Below are positions 42,801 through 58,668 of a stretch of 64,000 nt of DNA, piece after piece. The stretch's first letter is position 1. Each line of letters opens with the position of its first letter. The notes under the pieces were generated by a model. That model did not search any database. It was given only the letters and a program-made list of their open reading frames with translations, and was not told the origin of the DNA. Origin of the DNA: Homalodisca vitripennis (lineage: Eukaryota; Arthropoda; Insecta; Hemiptera; Cicadellidae); the NCBI RefSeq assembly GCF_021130785.1, contig NC_060213.1:113065501-113129500 (forward strand), in the 5' to 3' direction. A program made the translations under genes and the position numbers.

Positions 42801-45333
42801 TAAAAAAAACTAAAACACTACGTGTTATATAATACTCAAAATGAAAATATACGTAAATGATGTATATGTGGCTCTACACGTCCACCACACTAAATTTTTA
42901 TAAACACAATTAGTTGACTTAGAAAAATCTTATATTATTAATAAAATATTATGAGAGTCGTGAAAGTTTTTTTTCTTTTATCTAACAAGCACTAAATAAT
43001 GATAAATTTAAGAACAGTTATGGATTATATTTACTTAAGTACATAAAAGTACATTGAGCCTGTCTCTGAGGCAATACACTTGGGTGAGCTTTGTCGTTCT
43101 GCAAGGTTGGCAACACCGCTCAGCTGTCGCTTGGGAATACCTTCATATCCTGAAGTGATGCCATTGTTTCTTTTTATTTTATGAATGGCTCAGTCCGGTT
43201 ATAAGCCTCCATGTACTCTGCTATAAATGAACTTGTGTTATGGTTAATGGATTTATTTTATTTATTTAAAAATACGATGACTACGGTCTAACAAGTCTAC
43301 CAAGATTAATAACTAACGAGTTTAATACTTCATCCGTTGTCTTTCATCCTAAAAAAGGAAATAAAAACTGGGTGAGTGAGTGTTTATCCAGTGAATATTT
43401 TTAAATTTTTGTGTTGAATTGACACCCATTTTGAGAATAGTAGCTGCACTTTAAATCTTATAAGAGAAATTGTGGTGAACTTTTCAAGTTGTAAAAGATA
43501 CGTTTTTTTCCGTTTTTTATTAACACAAAACAATGATATACCCTAAAAAACATACATGAAAAAATATAAACATTAAGTAGGAAAAGTAAGTTATAATATT
43601 GGATAATAAACGGCCATATAATTTTTGATTTTCAACAATAAACTCGAAATCGAATTTATGGAAAATACAGCTAATTATTGTATAAGTTATGATTAACAAA
43701 ATAAACGTCTAAACAGCTAGGGTGACTGTTATATAACAAAGTCAAACAGAACTGGAAACTGAAACAAAACAATTTATACGTAAGCAAACGGTTACAACTA
43801 CTTAATTGAGCAGCTGGTGTGAGTGGCTTTCACTTCTCCTTTGAATCCTATCTTTATTGTCTAATATAGTACCCTTATATAAGCTAGAGGAATGTTTTTA
43901 TCGAAGAGTTTAGATCCTGAGTTTGATGTGGTCTGTTTACAAAACCCACTCATTTACAAATAAAGACAATTAAAGGATAACTTTTTGGATTATACTCCTA
44001 GGTGGCAAATATTATGGGATTAATTGAAGAACACAAGAAAATGTATTAACTGATCCAATAAAAGAGACTCATGTAATGATCCTTTCCGGAAGGCATTGCA
44101 TTGGGAGTTGATTTCCCTAGGGTTAGTGATAGATGTGTTAGTCCTACGATTGTGGAGAAATCAGTCAAAAGGCTCATGGTTAATGAGTGCTCACAGGGAT
44201 TGGTTCTTTCCTGGAAGTGAACTTAATTCAGTTATCCAGGACGTTTGCCTTTGGCTTTGTGAGTTACGTTTGGCTCTGATAGGTCTTTTTATTTTTTACA
44301 ATTTATGTCAGTACGTTGCACTCATGTGTCTGCTCACGTAACCAATCGCAGATGTACAGGGCATACGATAAAATATACGAGACAGGTTATCGCGAATTTG
44401 GCAATGGAAATCCGAGTATCGGAAATGTGATACTGTAGAAAGTCAGACTAGAAAAAGACAAGTGAAGTTGTCTGGGTGGGGCAGCAAGTTAAAACAAATA
44501 TTACCAATGCAACATTATAACTCTGTAGACTGATAATATCTTAACGTAATCCTTAATGGTTATTGACATCTTATAATTTATATAAAAAAATTTATATATG
44601 TTAATTTTCGACTTGCATAGCATCTCCTTCGGTTCTCACATTATCCTCTACTGTAACTTGAACGTTATTATGTTAGAAAAATCAAGGAAATGAACTATTG
44701 CTCAGACGCAGTTGAAAGATCTGTCAAAAACCATATCAAACGGATCCATTTGTCTCAAATATTTAAATAGTAACCTTATATTTACAAAGGAAGATCACTA
44801 GAGATTTTCATCAATATTGTGTTTTAAAGGATGACTTAGAATTCCCAGCAATGTAAATACGGTCTTGTTATTTTACGTAATAAGAAAATTTATTGAGGTT
44901 GCATAATAGAAACAGTGATTATAACCCCAATTTTTGATCATACATTGGCAGCCCTTGTAAAATATCTGAGTTGCTGAAAGTTTTGAAATAAATGGTCTAA
45001 TGAAAAGATAGATCCAAAGCTAGATTAGACAAAAATTTATAAGAATATGAAAAGGCTTATTAATTAAGGCTCAGTTTAGTTTATCATATTATGTGGACTT
45101 CGTCACCTTAACTTTGGAGTTAAGGTTCTTTACAAGGTCTCTGGTAATGTTGAGACAACAGTCCACATTTGACGGAAACAATTAAGGTATAAAGAAGGAT
45201 CCGTTTAGTTAATCTTTCTAGCATAATAGGTTTATCCCATTAAATGCATTAAGTAAACGATAATGTAGAGTAATCCTGTTATCGTGGTAAGATGAGCTAA
45301 GCGGTTTCCACTAAAAAGTAACTTGTGGGAACA
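42801..45333. other. non-coding stretch, one repeat fragment
   Basis: 43056-43160 matches the complement of 58415-58500 (GCCTGTCTCTGAGGCAATAC...GTTGGCAAC-CCG-TCAGCT). Otherwise nothing recognised. The 81-codon frame at 44096-44341 has no supporting features. Confidence 0.55.
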
Positions 45334-46168
45334 GTTTAAACACACACGTCCTGTTCATGTTCAACATCGTAGTGCACTCATGATGAGACAATGAGAACAC
45401 CTTTTCATCTTGATTACACTGGATGGCTACTGGGGAAACTAGACTGGTCTTTTTTGTAACCCACGTGACTCTCTCTAATCGCGAAACGATGCAACAAAAA
45501 ACAGTGAAGTGCTGCAGAGATTGCGTTTTGAACGTTTTCGTAACCGGTTGGTTAGGATGGTTGTCTATCATTGTTTGGCCTCCATCTTAGCATGGTGCTG
45601 GTGCGTTTAAGGATGTAGAAATCATGGCATGAACTAAGTAGTATTGTCAAAGTTGCCTACTATTTTGGTCTTGCTGGATCTCATAAAATGGATATGGATT
45701 CCAGTTCCCAGGTTTTAAGACTCTGACAGTGTCAAATTTCAGATGTTGCACTAAGCTGTTTAAACACACACGTCCTGTTCATGTTCAACATCGTAGTGCA
45801 CTCATGATGAGACAATGAGAACACCTTTTCATCTTGATTACACTGGATGGCTACTGGGGAAATCAGACTGGTCTTTTTTGTGTAACCTACGCGACTCTCT
45901 CTGATTTCGAAACGATGCAATACAAAACAGTAAAGTGCTGTACGTTTTGAACGTTTTCGTCACCGGTTGGTTGTCTAGCATTGTTTGGGCCTCTATCTCA
46001 GTATGATGCTGGTGCGTTTAAGGATGTAGAAATCATGGCATAAACTAAGTAGTATTGCCAAAGTTGCCTACTATTTTGGTCTTGCTGGATCTCACAAAAT
46101 GGACATGGAGTTCAGTTTCCAGGTGTTAAGACTCAGACAGTTTCAAATTTCAGATGCTGCACTAAGCG
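45334..46168. repeat. tandem duplication, two 424-bp copies (family B)
   Basis: GTTTAAACACACACGTCCTG starts both copies, at 45334 and 45758. The copies are more than 90% alike by eye, with small indels. More distant relatives lie at about 54162-54480 and 59170-59380 (GTGCAC, GACA-TGAGAAC, GATTACACT-GGTGGCT blocks), so the unit belongs to a dispersed family that was locally duplicated. Confidence 0.85.
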
Positions 46169-48873
46169 AAGGTAAAACCGAAAATTCGCAATGAATCAAC
46201 CCAACCCACCGTAGCTGTGTTATAGCGGTTTATCATAGAAGTTCAGCAAGTGTCAGATTGAGTTGGGAGCTGTCAATTTTAAGACCCGTTTGGTGCCGTA
46301 ACGATCAATTTGGCGGGAACTGGACGAGAAATTGCGCACAAACACCGTTTCAGGTTATGGGCTTCTTTGTTGTCGACTGACATTTTGTAAGTGTTACGAC
46401 TCTATAAAATTAAACAATATATTCTTCTACATAATGGCTATGTATGAATTAAAACATTTGTGTGTTCAAAAATGTAATCAATGTACACAGCTGACTGTTT
46501 ACTGGCTGTGCATTAGCGAAGGTTAACAATAGAAGGGATGGAAAATTTTATATCTGTCTGTATGTCTACATGCATAATATCTAGACAGCGAACTGACCTA
46601 AAAACTTGTAATTTTGTATGAAAATTTGTTTTCTTATAAACAACATCGAGTTCGATAATGGTGAATGATACTCCATTGTTTTTGTTGAGAGTTAGCATAC
46701 ACTTTTGCATTTGTATGCGAGAAATAGTTTTCTAAATAAACCGTTTACACATACATGTCATTAAGACATATGTAGTCTAATGAAATTAGGAATATTCTTG
46801 AATTATTGCATGCGAACCAGCGAAGCCTGTTACGTGACATGTGCTATGGCGTACTTTTGAATTCTTTTAAAGATAAGAGTAATGGTGAGAAAATAATCAA
46901 TTATGTAGAATAAAGCTGGTCTAGGTTATAAAAGGTATAACACAACGTTTCGAGGATTGGAATCTATCCTCTTCGTTACGTGAAGGAGGTATTAATAAAT
47001 ACAACAATTTTTGTTTTCATATTATTAACTACAGTGATGTTTTGAAATTTTGAATTATATAAATTAAATGTGTCCTTTTGTTTAGTTAATATTGATGGTA
47101 TTTATTAATGTGGTCGCTTAGGTCGACCAGTTGGAATGAAGAATTCAACTACAAGTGGGTGGAGTTGACGATGGACGTGTTACAAACGTTCCACACAGAG
47201 AAACCGAGTAACCGGACTGATTTACATATCAAAGGCCGTCTCTTGCTAAATTACATTGTATCTGAATGCACACTGACATAGAGATAGACAGAGGATAGCA
47301 GGTGGTTAACGGTGTTTTGTCTAAAAATGTCAACAGTATATCGCAACTGAACATTGGCTCATTCCGATATAAGGATGGGCTACATGTAGAAATTACGATG
47401 CAAAGCATTTTGCAAAGTAATGGCTTATTATATGACGTAATGCTCTTGTATGGCAGAAGATCATGTTTGTTTTTATATTCTCTAACTCTCGTCTAACAAA
47501 ACCACGGAATGTTTGCTGATATATTACATCAGAGCTTAGCTAAGAACAGCATTTTCGGCCGTTTTACATAGTTAAGGGTTAAAATTTGACGTTCCTCTAT
47601 TTTCTTAGACAAGATAATATTGGTCCGCCCAGAGGAATAGTATGTTTTTGACCATATTAGAATATATTTTACTGTCGACAGTTTGAAAGTTTTGTTAAAA
47701 AATACAACACTACATTTCAGTGATTGAAATCTATAATCTTCTTCATGTTTTTAATAACATCGGATATAAGGTGCATATGGAAAAAAATGTATATTGAATT
47801 ATTTGTCCCACTTTGCAATAGGCTTTGTAAGGAAATAATCAAGTATGCTGGGTGACTGACTCAAAGGTGGTCACTATTGGACTCACAGTTTGTTACTATT
47901 AGGATCTCGGAAAGTATTAATTTTGCAGCGAATTTTAAATTGGGAGCCTTAACGGTTTTTAACACTTTTAACAATCATATAATATCAAATTTGAACATTT
48001 GGTCAGCATTTTCCTAATTCAGGTAATTTTTTAAAATTATTGTACACCACAATTTTTCTGATGGATTTAAATTTACCATGATAGTCTCAGTTATTAAAGA
48101 GACTTGTTTTACCATTTGCAAACAATAATACTTAACTCACAGTGTAATGCTATTTTTCAGTGGAGTGCTGCTCTAATTTCATAATTATACTTTATTTTAC
48201 ACAAAAGTACTCACATTACTATAATTATAAGTAATTAGTGTAGTAAGTGGTTATATATGACGAAAAAGCAGGTTTTCAAAATAACCTCCATATTCATAAA
48301 TACATGCGTGATCCCTCCTGGGTAAGTCATTTACGGCTCGTACCAACATGTATTTTTCCGGTATTGTAAATTTTTAACTATAATAAGTAAATAATTACTA
48401 TGCGTACTTAGTGTTAATTAATTACTTAACCTATCTAATATAGTTTAATGGATCATGTTATTATTATCATGTGTAAATATAATTGTTATTAACTATTAAT
48501 GTCTAGTAATTGACACAAACTTCTTTATTTTGTATTGTAGTACTATGTAAATGCATCTAGAAAACAATAACAATTAATGTAGAATAATTTGAACACTATT
48601 GGTAATAAACTACTTTATAACACCTGCATAATTTAAATAAGTAACACAATGTAGATTATTGATTTGCTATCCCATAATTCAAAACTTATGAGCACCAAAT
48701 CAGGTGGGATATGGAAAACAATGAGAAGCTGCCAATTGTTCAAACAAGCACGTAATTCCATTCGTCATTGTGTTTTAATTGTATTTGATTCACCCATGTT
48801 CCATAAAATATGGAAACTACGTTGTTTTACTGTAATTATTACAGCGATTATTACATGGAGACACCATTCTACA
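46169..48873. other. non-coding stretch with one family C fragment
   Basis: 46500-46700 carries GGCTGTGCATTAGCGAAGG, a CTGTCTGTATGTCTACATG block and ACATCGAGTTCGATAATGG, as in other family C copies. No gene seen elsewhere. Confidence 0.55.
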
Positions 48874-49908
48874 GATACGCTCTGGAAGGTAGTATTCGTG
48901 TCAGATACTTCAGATCATATTATAGCAAGATCATTGCTTATGAAGAACACTCTCTGGAAGGTAGAATGGTGTCAGGTACTTCAGAGCATATTACAGTAAG
49001 ATCACTGCTCTCAGACACGCTCAATGAAAGGTAGAATCGTGACAGATACTTCGGATCATATTATAGCAAGATCATTGCTTTAAGAACACTCTCTGGAAGG
49101 TAGAATGGTGTCAGGTACTTCAGAGCATATTACAGTAAGATCACTGCTCTCAGACACGCTCAATGAAAGGTAGAATCGTGACAGATACTTCGGATCATAT
49201 TATAGCAAGATCATTGCTTTAAGAACACTCTCTGGAAGGTAGAATGGTGTCAGGTACTTCAGAGCATATTACAGTAAGATCACTGCTCTCAGACACGCTC
49301 AATGAAAGGTAGAATCGTGATAGATACTTCGGATCATATTATAGCAAGATCATTGCTTTAAGAACACTCTCTGGAAGGTAGAATGGTGTCAGGTACTTCA
49401 GAGCATATTACAGTAAGATCACTGCTCTCAGACACGCTCAATGAAAGGTAGAATCGTGACAGATACTTCGGATCATATTATAGCAAGATCATTGCTTTAA
49501 GAACACTCTCTGGAAGGTAGAATGGTGTCAGGTACTTCAGAGCATATTACAGTAAGATCACTGCTCTCAGACACGCTCAATGAAAGGTAGAATTGTGACA
49601 GATACTTCGGATCATATTATAGCAAGATCATTGCTTTAAGAACACTCTCTGGAAGGTAGAATGGTGTCAGGTACTTCAGAGCATATTACAGTAAGATCAC
49701 TGCTCTCAGACACGCTCAATGAAAGGTAGAATCGTGTCAGATACTTCGGATCTTATTATAACAAGATCATTGCTTTAAGAACACTCTCTGGAAGGTAGAA
49801 TGGTGTCAGGTACTTCAGAGCATATTACAGTAAGATCACTGCTCTCAGACACGCTCAATGAAAGGTAGAATCGTGTCAGATACTTCGGATCATATTACAG
49901 CAAGATCA
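48874..49908. repeat. 139-bp satellite with dimeric (about 69 + 70 bp) higher-order structure
   Basis: TCTCTGGAAG recurs at 48951, 49090, 49229, 49368, 49507, 49646 and 49785, a strict 139-bp period. Each unit is two related halves: one reads GAATGGTGTCAGGTACTTCAG, the other GAATCGTGACAGATACTTCGG. The leftmost units are more diverged than the middle ones. Frames at its left edge are repeat artefacts. Confidence 0.93.
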
Positions 49909-52060
<2,152 letters not shown>

Positions 52061-52062
<2 letters not shown>

Positions 52063-55000
52063 ATCAACATATATTTGCTGATTCTATTTTTAGTTTTGTT
52101 TCTGTTGATATGTTTGTGTTTATGCTATATGTTTATATTGTTATTCATTAGTAAGGCTATTAATTTTATATTGCACTAGTAAACATATGCTTTAAAATAA
52201 TAGTAAGTAGACAGAGTTTTAGCCTCAGATACCTACTAGCTATACAGGATAATTGCAAGACTTTCCGGCTATTGTTTCATTTGTTTAAAATATAGAGTTA
52301 AAAAAAAAATACTTGTGTCAGTCAGTGATATGCGAGCAGTAGGGAAAGAAATAATCTTGCTGAGAGTTCCTTATCATGACTGATTAAGATTTATTTGGAA
52401 AGGATTCTTTTTTTTGTGAAATTTGTTTGCTTGTTTCTTATGTTATCTAAAATATGAATTTTCACTAAAAAATATAAGTAACAAAAATATAAGCTCAGAA
52501 GGTCTAACATTTTTATGTGGGTAAGTGGTAGAGAGTACTTCATAGCTATAACTTTGTCTTTAATGAATTAATTTGTAATTCAATTTAAATCCACTTTAAT
52601 ACCGCGGGTTATGAAAGATAATTTTAAAACGAATAAATAATTTTTATGAAACAAAACTATGTATTTACAACAAATATAAAATTTATATCTACCTATATGA
52701 ATTTCATATACGTCATACGTAAAGTCTTATAAACATATTAATTTGTAGATTAGAATTAGTTACACTTAGAATCACTCAAACTCAAAATCCTGATAACATG
52801 GTAAAAGTAACAAAAAGATTTTAAATATTCCTTCTATTTATCAAATCCTAAACTCTTGTTTTCAAGTCTACTTGTCAGTAAAACTACCGAATCGATTTAC
52901 TAAAATTGTGCTATACATAAATATTTATGTTTGAAATATATTTATACAACTTCAATCCTAAGCTTAATACGTTTTATGAAATTTGTATAAAGGCTTGGAA
53001 ACTTATGTATATGAACAATACCATTGATTATATTAAATTTTGAAGATAAAGATAGTTCAAATTTACAATCACTCACACTCAAAATCCTAACAAAAGTAGT
53101 TTAAAATCAGGTATTTAATTGATAGAGAATAATAAATTTTACTGGCAGACAACAATCTACTTGTAAATTGTCGCGTTAACAGGAGGGGATTGGCGCTAAG
53201 TAGTCAAATTTGGTAATTTCTCACTCGTAATTTGGTAGCACTGCCACCGTGAAGTTTCGGTTTAAGTTACAAGAAATCGAGCCGGTGAAAAAAAATAACT
53301 ATTTGGCAACATTCATACGTATATAAGTACGTAAGGGAACAAAAATAAGTAAGTACATACATAACTATTTGGCAAAACTTCATTGTTAAATAAAATATTA
53401 AATTGAAAAAGTACGGCACTCTCATGCAAAGCCCAATAGTATGGTAAATGTTCCTTTTATGTAGGGGAAGAAGAGTAAAGACATATTGCTTTCTTTATAG
53501 ATAAGTATTACTGATAGTAGTATTGGGTTTATAAATGTAAATGTTTCCTCTTTTAATTTTACTTTTCCTCTTTTATTTAATTTATTTCACAGTTTATTGT
53601 GTTTTTACGAAATGTTTTTAACTAACTCTCTAGTAAATATATCTTTGTTCAATTAAACGCTTAACTTCGTTTTGACACACCGTAATAAAAATAATAAATT
53701 GAAACAAAACCTCAAAATTGTTGTCCGAAATGAAGCAAGTAATAAATTAGGAGCTGATAGCCAATTATCTTGCAATCAATAAATAACTTTTTCTCAAAGC
53801 AGAAATCGACCGTCAGCCACGTTAGCTTTCATGGAGATCGAAATAGAAAGGCATCAAAAGGGTTAAAAATATAAAACGATAATTTTCTCAGAATATATTA
53901 TTCTTAACTTTATATACTTAGAACCGCCCGTCATACACACGATAAAAGTCATATCGCAGCCAGAGAACTTCATAAAGAAACCGAGTAACCACTTACAGAG
54001 TTTGCATTTGGCTAGCAGAGGCTGATTTAACAGTTATTCACGTCATTGGCTGTAGAGTATAAATGTGTAAAATTAAAACAAATATGAACTGAGAAAAAAA
54101 TACCTTTTCGTATTTTTAATAATTTTGATATTTTTCCATTTCAATCCCTACCAAAACTAGTGTGGCTGACGAACGATTTCTTTCCGAAAGAAAATTTTTC
54201 TATCGAATTTTGGGAATGTTGGGATCGTGTCCAAAACATCGTACTGCACTCAATTGTGCACCTGATGACACAGTGAGAACCCATCTTCATCTATATTACA
54301 TTGGGTGGCTGCTGGGAAACGAGACAGAGCTCTTTTGTGGTATAAATGTCTCTGATGTTAAAACGATGTATAGAGAAGTCTTTGTCGCCGATTTTTTTAT
54401 ATCTCTTCAGACAGACACTCCAGATTTCAAGAGTCAAGCATGTGGCAGTATCGGATTATAGAACTCAGTTTTTGCAATGAATCAACCTTAGTTTTCTCCT
54501 TTATTCATTCTATGAATATATTGTGTCATACAATTAGTATTATTGTTAAATTTAATAAAAAATAATTACAATTCTTTTTGTAAAATGTTGTATTAAAATT
54601 TGCAAAATATGTCAATATAAAGGTTACATTCAAGATTGTAGTCGAATTTCAGTTATTTTGAATGTAGTAGAAGAGATTCATGAATCCACAACCGAATAAG
54701 AAAATTCGAATATGAAATCGAATGAAAAGCGTATAGGTAAGTACTCTATACAAGTTCTGGTTTGTGTTCCATTGAAATGTTGATCGTTCCTTTGACGGAT
54801 TACCGCCCAGAGCAGTCTTTTAGCCTATTCAATCATCGAAAATTTCTTTGGAGCCTTCAAAGTTTTATTGTGAGAAAAGACAAATGCAGAATGGGACAGA
54901 CAGAACCAAAGAAAATAATACATTAATTATTTGTGTTTTCGAAAAAAGGAAACAATGAAATACGATAACTAACATCATACATTATTATTTTTAATATGCT

Positions 55001-55331
55001 TTTAGGTAATTTACTATACTATAAGAAAATCATTAATTAGCAATTTGATGAATTGTTTCTTTTTTTTTTAATCCCAGAACTATCACTTTGTCCTAGGAGG
55101 TTGTAATTTATACCAACTATAGAGCTCAATGATCTGATAGTGAAAGTATAGAATAGGATGAGAAACAGAAACACAAGTATTTCCTACCAGAATGATTAAG
55201 AAATGTTGCAAAAATTATAGACAAAAATTACATTACTCCTGTCTTGTTTTTAACACAATGTTGGTGAGATGTGATTTCCATCATTATTGCATCTATAACG
55301 GAATGTAATTTTTTGGGTTCAGAGATGAAAA
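52061..55331. other. non-coding stretch with one family B fragment
   Basis: 54162-54480 matches the family B duplication at 45.3 kb. The 99-codon frame there is TTG/GTG-like in its start and crosses repeat sequence. Nothing else recognised. Confidence 0.55.
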
Positions 55332-55333
55332 TA

Positions 55334-55992
55334 CAGGGTGTCAATTAAGTCTGGAACCTCTTTTTTAATTTTTAAATCACAATATAAAAAAATACCAAAG
55401 TTCACACGTGCTTACTGGTGATAGTAACGCATACATCTGCCCAATTACCGACCGGATAATCCCTTTGGGGGACGGTCCACAAGGAGTCAGACAAAATTCT
55501 TAAATAGCAGCATAGGTCAAGTTTGGTATCAAATTAAAGGTCTCACTTAGCAGAGTACAACGCCGCAAACTGGACTTCAAATTTTTCCCCAAGTAAGTGG
55601 GGAAACATTTTGGGGAACATTTTGAACACTTACTTTGATCACAGGTACTTAAAAATAGGTTTTTACTTGTAATACTTAATAATTTAACAATTGTTCAATA
55701 GTTTTAAAATTCAAACCGCTATAACTACTGAATGAATCCACCTTTTGAAATCCGGTTTGCGGAATTGTACTCTGCTAAGTGAGACCTTTAATTTCATACC
55801 AAACTTGACCTATGCTGTTATTTAAGAATTTTATCTGACTCCTTGTGGACCGTCCCCCAAAGGGATTATCCGGTCGGTAATTGGGCAGATATGTGCGTTA
55901 CTATCACCAGTAAGCACGTGTGAACTTTGGTATTTTTTTATAATGTGGTTTAAAAATTAAAAAAAGAGGTTCCAGACTTAATTGACACCCTG
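55334..55992. mobile_element. MITE with about 250-bp inverted repeats and TA duplication
   Basis: Starts CAGGGTGTCAATTAAGTC and ends with its reverse complement, flanked by TA at 55332-55333 and 55993-55994. The arms stay paired for about 250 bp, including GATAATCCCTTTGGGGGACGG and TTTAATTT-ATACCAAACTTG. The centre (about 55590-55740) is single copy and non-coding. A TA target and a CAGGG start suggest a Tc1/mariner-type non-autonomous element; this is inference. Confidence 0.9.
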
Positions 55993-56384
55993 TATATTTC
56001 ATTACACGAAACACATTTTAAAGATATATTACTTTCCTTTTTTTTACTGCTATAAGATTAATAGTTATAGTACAGATTACGAGCTATCGTGTAGGTTCAA
56101 GATGAATTTTGAATAGTTTAGGAAAAAAGTCGAATTAATTGTGAAATATATCACAGCATATTACTGAAATAATGTGTTGGTATACGCAGTTCAGAGTGTG
56201 CAGAGTGTGGAGTATTTCTGTGTGCTATATTTCAGGAAACAGTTTTGCATTTTTAGGAATGGGTTTTGGCAACATTAATATTTAAGTAAGTTGTATACGG
56301 TTGTAGTATAGATTGTTCACGTTTAATGTAAAGGAAATGTATGAACTTTAATATGTATGCATTGTATTTATCATTTGATAGCAA

Positions 56385-56660
56385 TGGTATGCAGACTTTT
56401 CACATCTGCTTGTGTGCATTATATCTCAATGTATTCCATCCCCCTTTGAGAAACGTGTGCTTCCTCTACAAATGGACTCTGAGGTTAGAGCACAAAGCGA
56501 CGTATGTATATGAAAGCCATCTCCGGCTTTGTTATCTGAATGTGCGGTACTAAATTTGCAGCGAGGAATTACAGACACTTCCAAACACATGCAATGCTCC
56601 TCTATCTCTTTACATAATACTGTATAGACTTTTCTAGTTTCTGGTACTGTACCTTGCAAA
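56385..56660 (+). repeat. dispersed repeat family A fragment
   Basis: Shares AAGCGA-GTAT, TATGAAAGCCATCTCCGGC and ATGCAATGCTCCTCT with 23.3 kb and 41.6 kb, in the same orientation and order. It lacks the downstream half. Confidence 0.8.
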
Positions 56661-58341
56661 AGAGCGGGTAGATTTAAATATATCTTTTAACGGTGCTTTA
56701 GAAATTTCTCTTCGTTTTTAATATCCAGAATGAAGCGGAATGGAAATGGATTTACAAAGAATTCCAAATTTTCTCGCAACTGATGATAAGATAGTGCATT
56801 ACACTCTAGTTAATAATACCAGAAATACTTATAAAATTAGTGGTTTGTAATTAATGATATGTCTTGATTTGCCGATTAGACTGGATTGTAATTAACACGG
56901 CATAGGTGTCTCTCCAGTATAAATGTAATAGTTACTTATAAGCCAAAAAGTGCTTTACCGAAGCACAAAGTATTATCATGCCCAACAGAATTGTATATAC
57001 TGATTATGCCACTCTAGCAATATAGTACACAACTCCGGCCGCTTTTATTAACAGCGTTCGTTTTTAAATTCTGGACATTTGTGTTGGAAAAATTTGGAAA
57101 TTATGAGTTTCCAACTTTTGCACGCCATTTTACAAATGCAGAAACGTATGGCACTAGAATATTGTTTTTCCTTACCAGTGCTTAATAAGGAAAAGTATAA
57201 TTTTTCTTTAAAAATAGAATAAATAAAAAAATAAATGTCATTAAATTAATAGCTACTCATAAATAATAAAAATTATCTAATTCAAAATAGTCATTAAAGT
57301 AATACTTATAAATACAGGATTCCAAAATTCAATATTTGAATAAAAAACCGATTAATATTACTACTATTAAGTTTTCTATACTAAATTTGAGAAATATCTC
57401 TTTACCACAGTAATATATTATTCCTGGATTATGCGACAATTAATTTATCATTACTCATCATAAGGAGTAAATGTTCATGAAATACGCGTTATTTCCATAA
57501 CAGTTTGCACGTTCGAGGTTGCTTGCACAGATCGAGATACCACAATGTAATTAATGTTAATGAAAAACTTCTTATAATTCGCGGAAGAAGTTAACATGAA
57601 CACGTGTTGTCTAACAGACTTAGCTCAAGTCTAAAGGTCATTTTATTTTCGAGATGTCATACCGTCAGAAGAGAAATTCTGCCAATCCAACTTATTGATT
57701 TCATATAGGCTCAGTCATATCCCACGGATAGGCGTGCAGTTAAATCGAACAACTTCATGTCTATGTTGAAATAAAGTTTCATGAAAAATTTAGTTTAAGG
57801 AAGATGAATCCGTTCTCGATATATCCTACCGATAGTTAGGCTGTCTAAAGGATCAGCCTCAAGTCCAACATCAAACACGACGTTGTTTGTGTAGAAAATG
57901 TTGATAAATAATGTTAACACTTTTGATACACTGGACTAATTTAAAATTTATTTTATTAATTATTAGACGAATAAAAAATAATCAAAGTAGTAACTTGTTT
58001 AAATCTTATTATAATATAGAAATGCATGCTATAGGTAAAATTTTGTCATTCCTCAAGAAACGATACGGTAAATATTAGCGACTTGGCTAGGACGATAATT
58101 AGTATTAAGATAACTAATTAATTGGAATTGTCACTCAAATAATGACGTACCATTTAAAAAAAAATCTAAGATGTAAAAAATATTTACGGTAAGGATATTT
58201 GTTACTCATGCACACAGTGTAACCTTCAAATTCTGGTTAAAATCATTAAACTTTCTTCAGAGTAAAACCTTTGATAAATTTAATGTTTAAAATTATATGT
58301 GCAATAAATACTTACCGCTAAAAATGCTAAACACATATAAG
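56661..58341. other. non-coding stretch, no gene seen
   Basis: AT-rich, with no conserved frame, repeat or hairpin that I could recognise. Confidence 0.5.
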
Positions 58342-58668
58342 TCATGTTAAGAAGAGGAGGTAAAGTTTTATCCAGTCAGAGAATGAAAATAAAACAATGA
58401 TCTGACTTGACGACGTGCAGGTATTCACAAGGGGTAGCTGATCGGCGTTGCCAACTTTGTAGAATGAAAACTCAGCCAAGCGTATTGCCTTAGAGGCAGG
58501 CTTTTGGTAATAGACCCCATAACACATCTTGAGTTTACCGTTACTTGTTTTTCCGAAGAGAAAAACATTACTTAAGTGTATTGCTCCAGGGACAGACTCA
58601 CTATCTTTGTAGCTATTTTTGTTAACATAATTCACAACATCTGTTGAATTTACTACGTGTTGTGCTCC
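58342..58668 (-). other. possible terminal exon (low confidence)
   Basis: On the minus strand an acceptor-like TATTTTGTACTTTCAG is followed by a frame open for about 107 codons to TGA at 58342. The peptide (for example KMCYGVYYQKPASKAI) has ordinary composition with no known domain. Against it: part of the same sequence recurs, frame-broken, at 43056-43160, so this may be a dispersed repeat rather than a host gene. Confidence 0.25.

Noticed and set aside
54162..54461. 99-codon frame as a host gene
   Set aside because: It lies in a dispersed repeat (family B) with non-open relatives at 45.3 and 59.2 kb.
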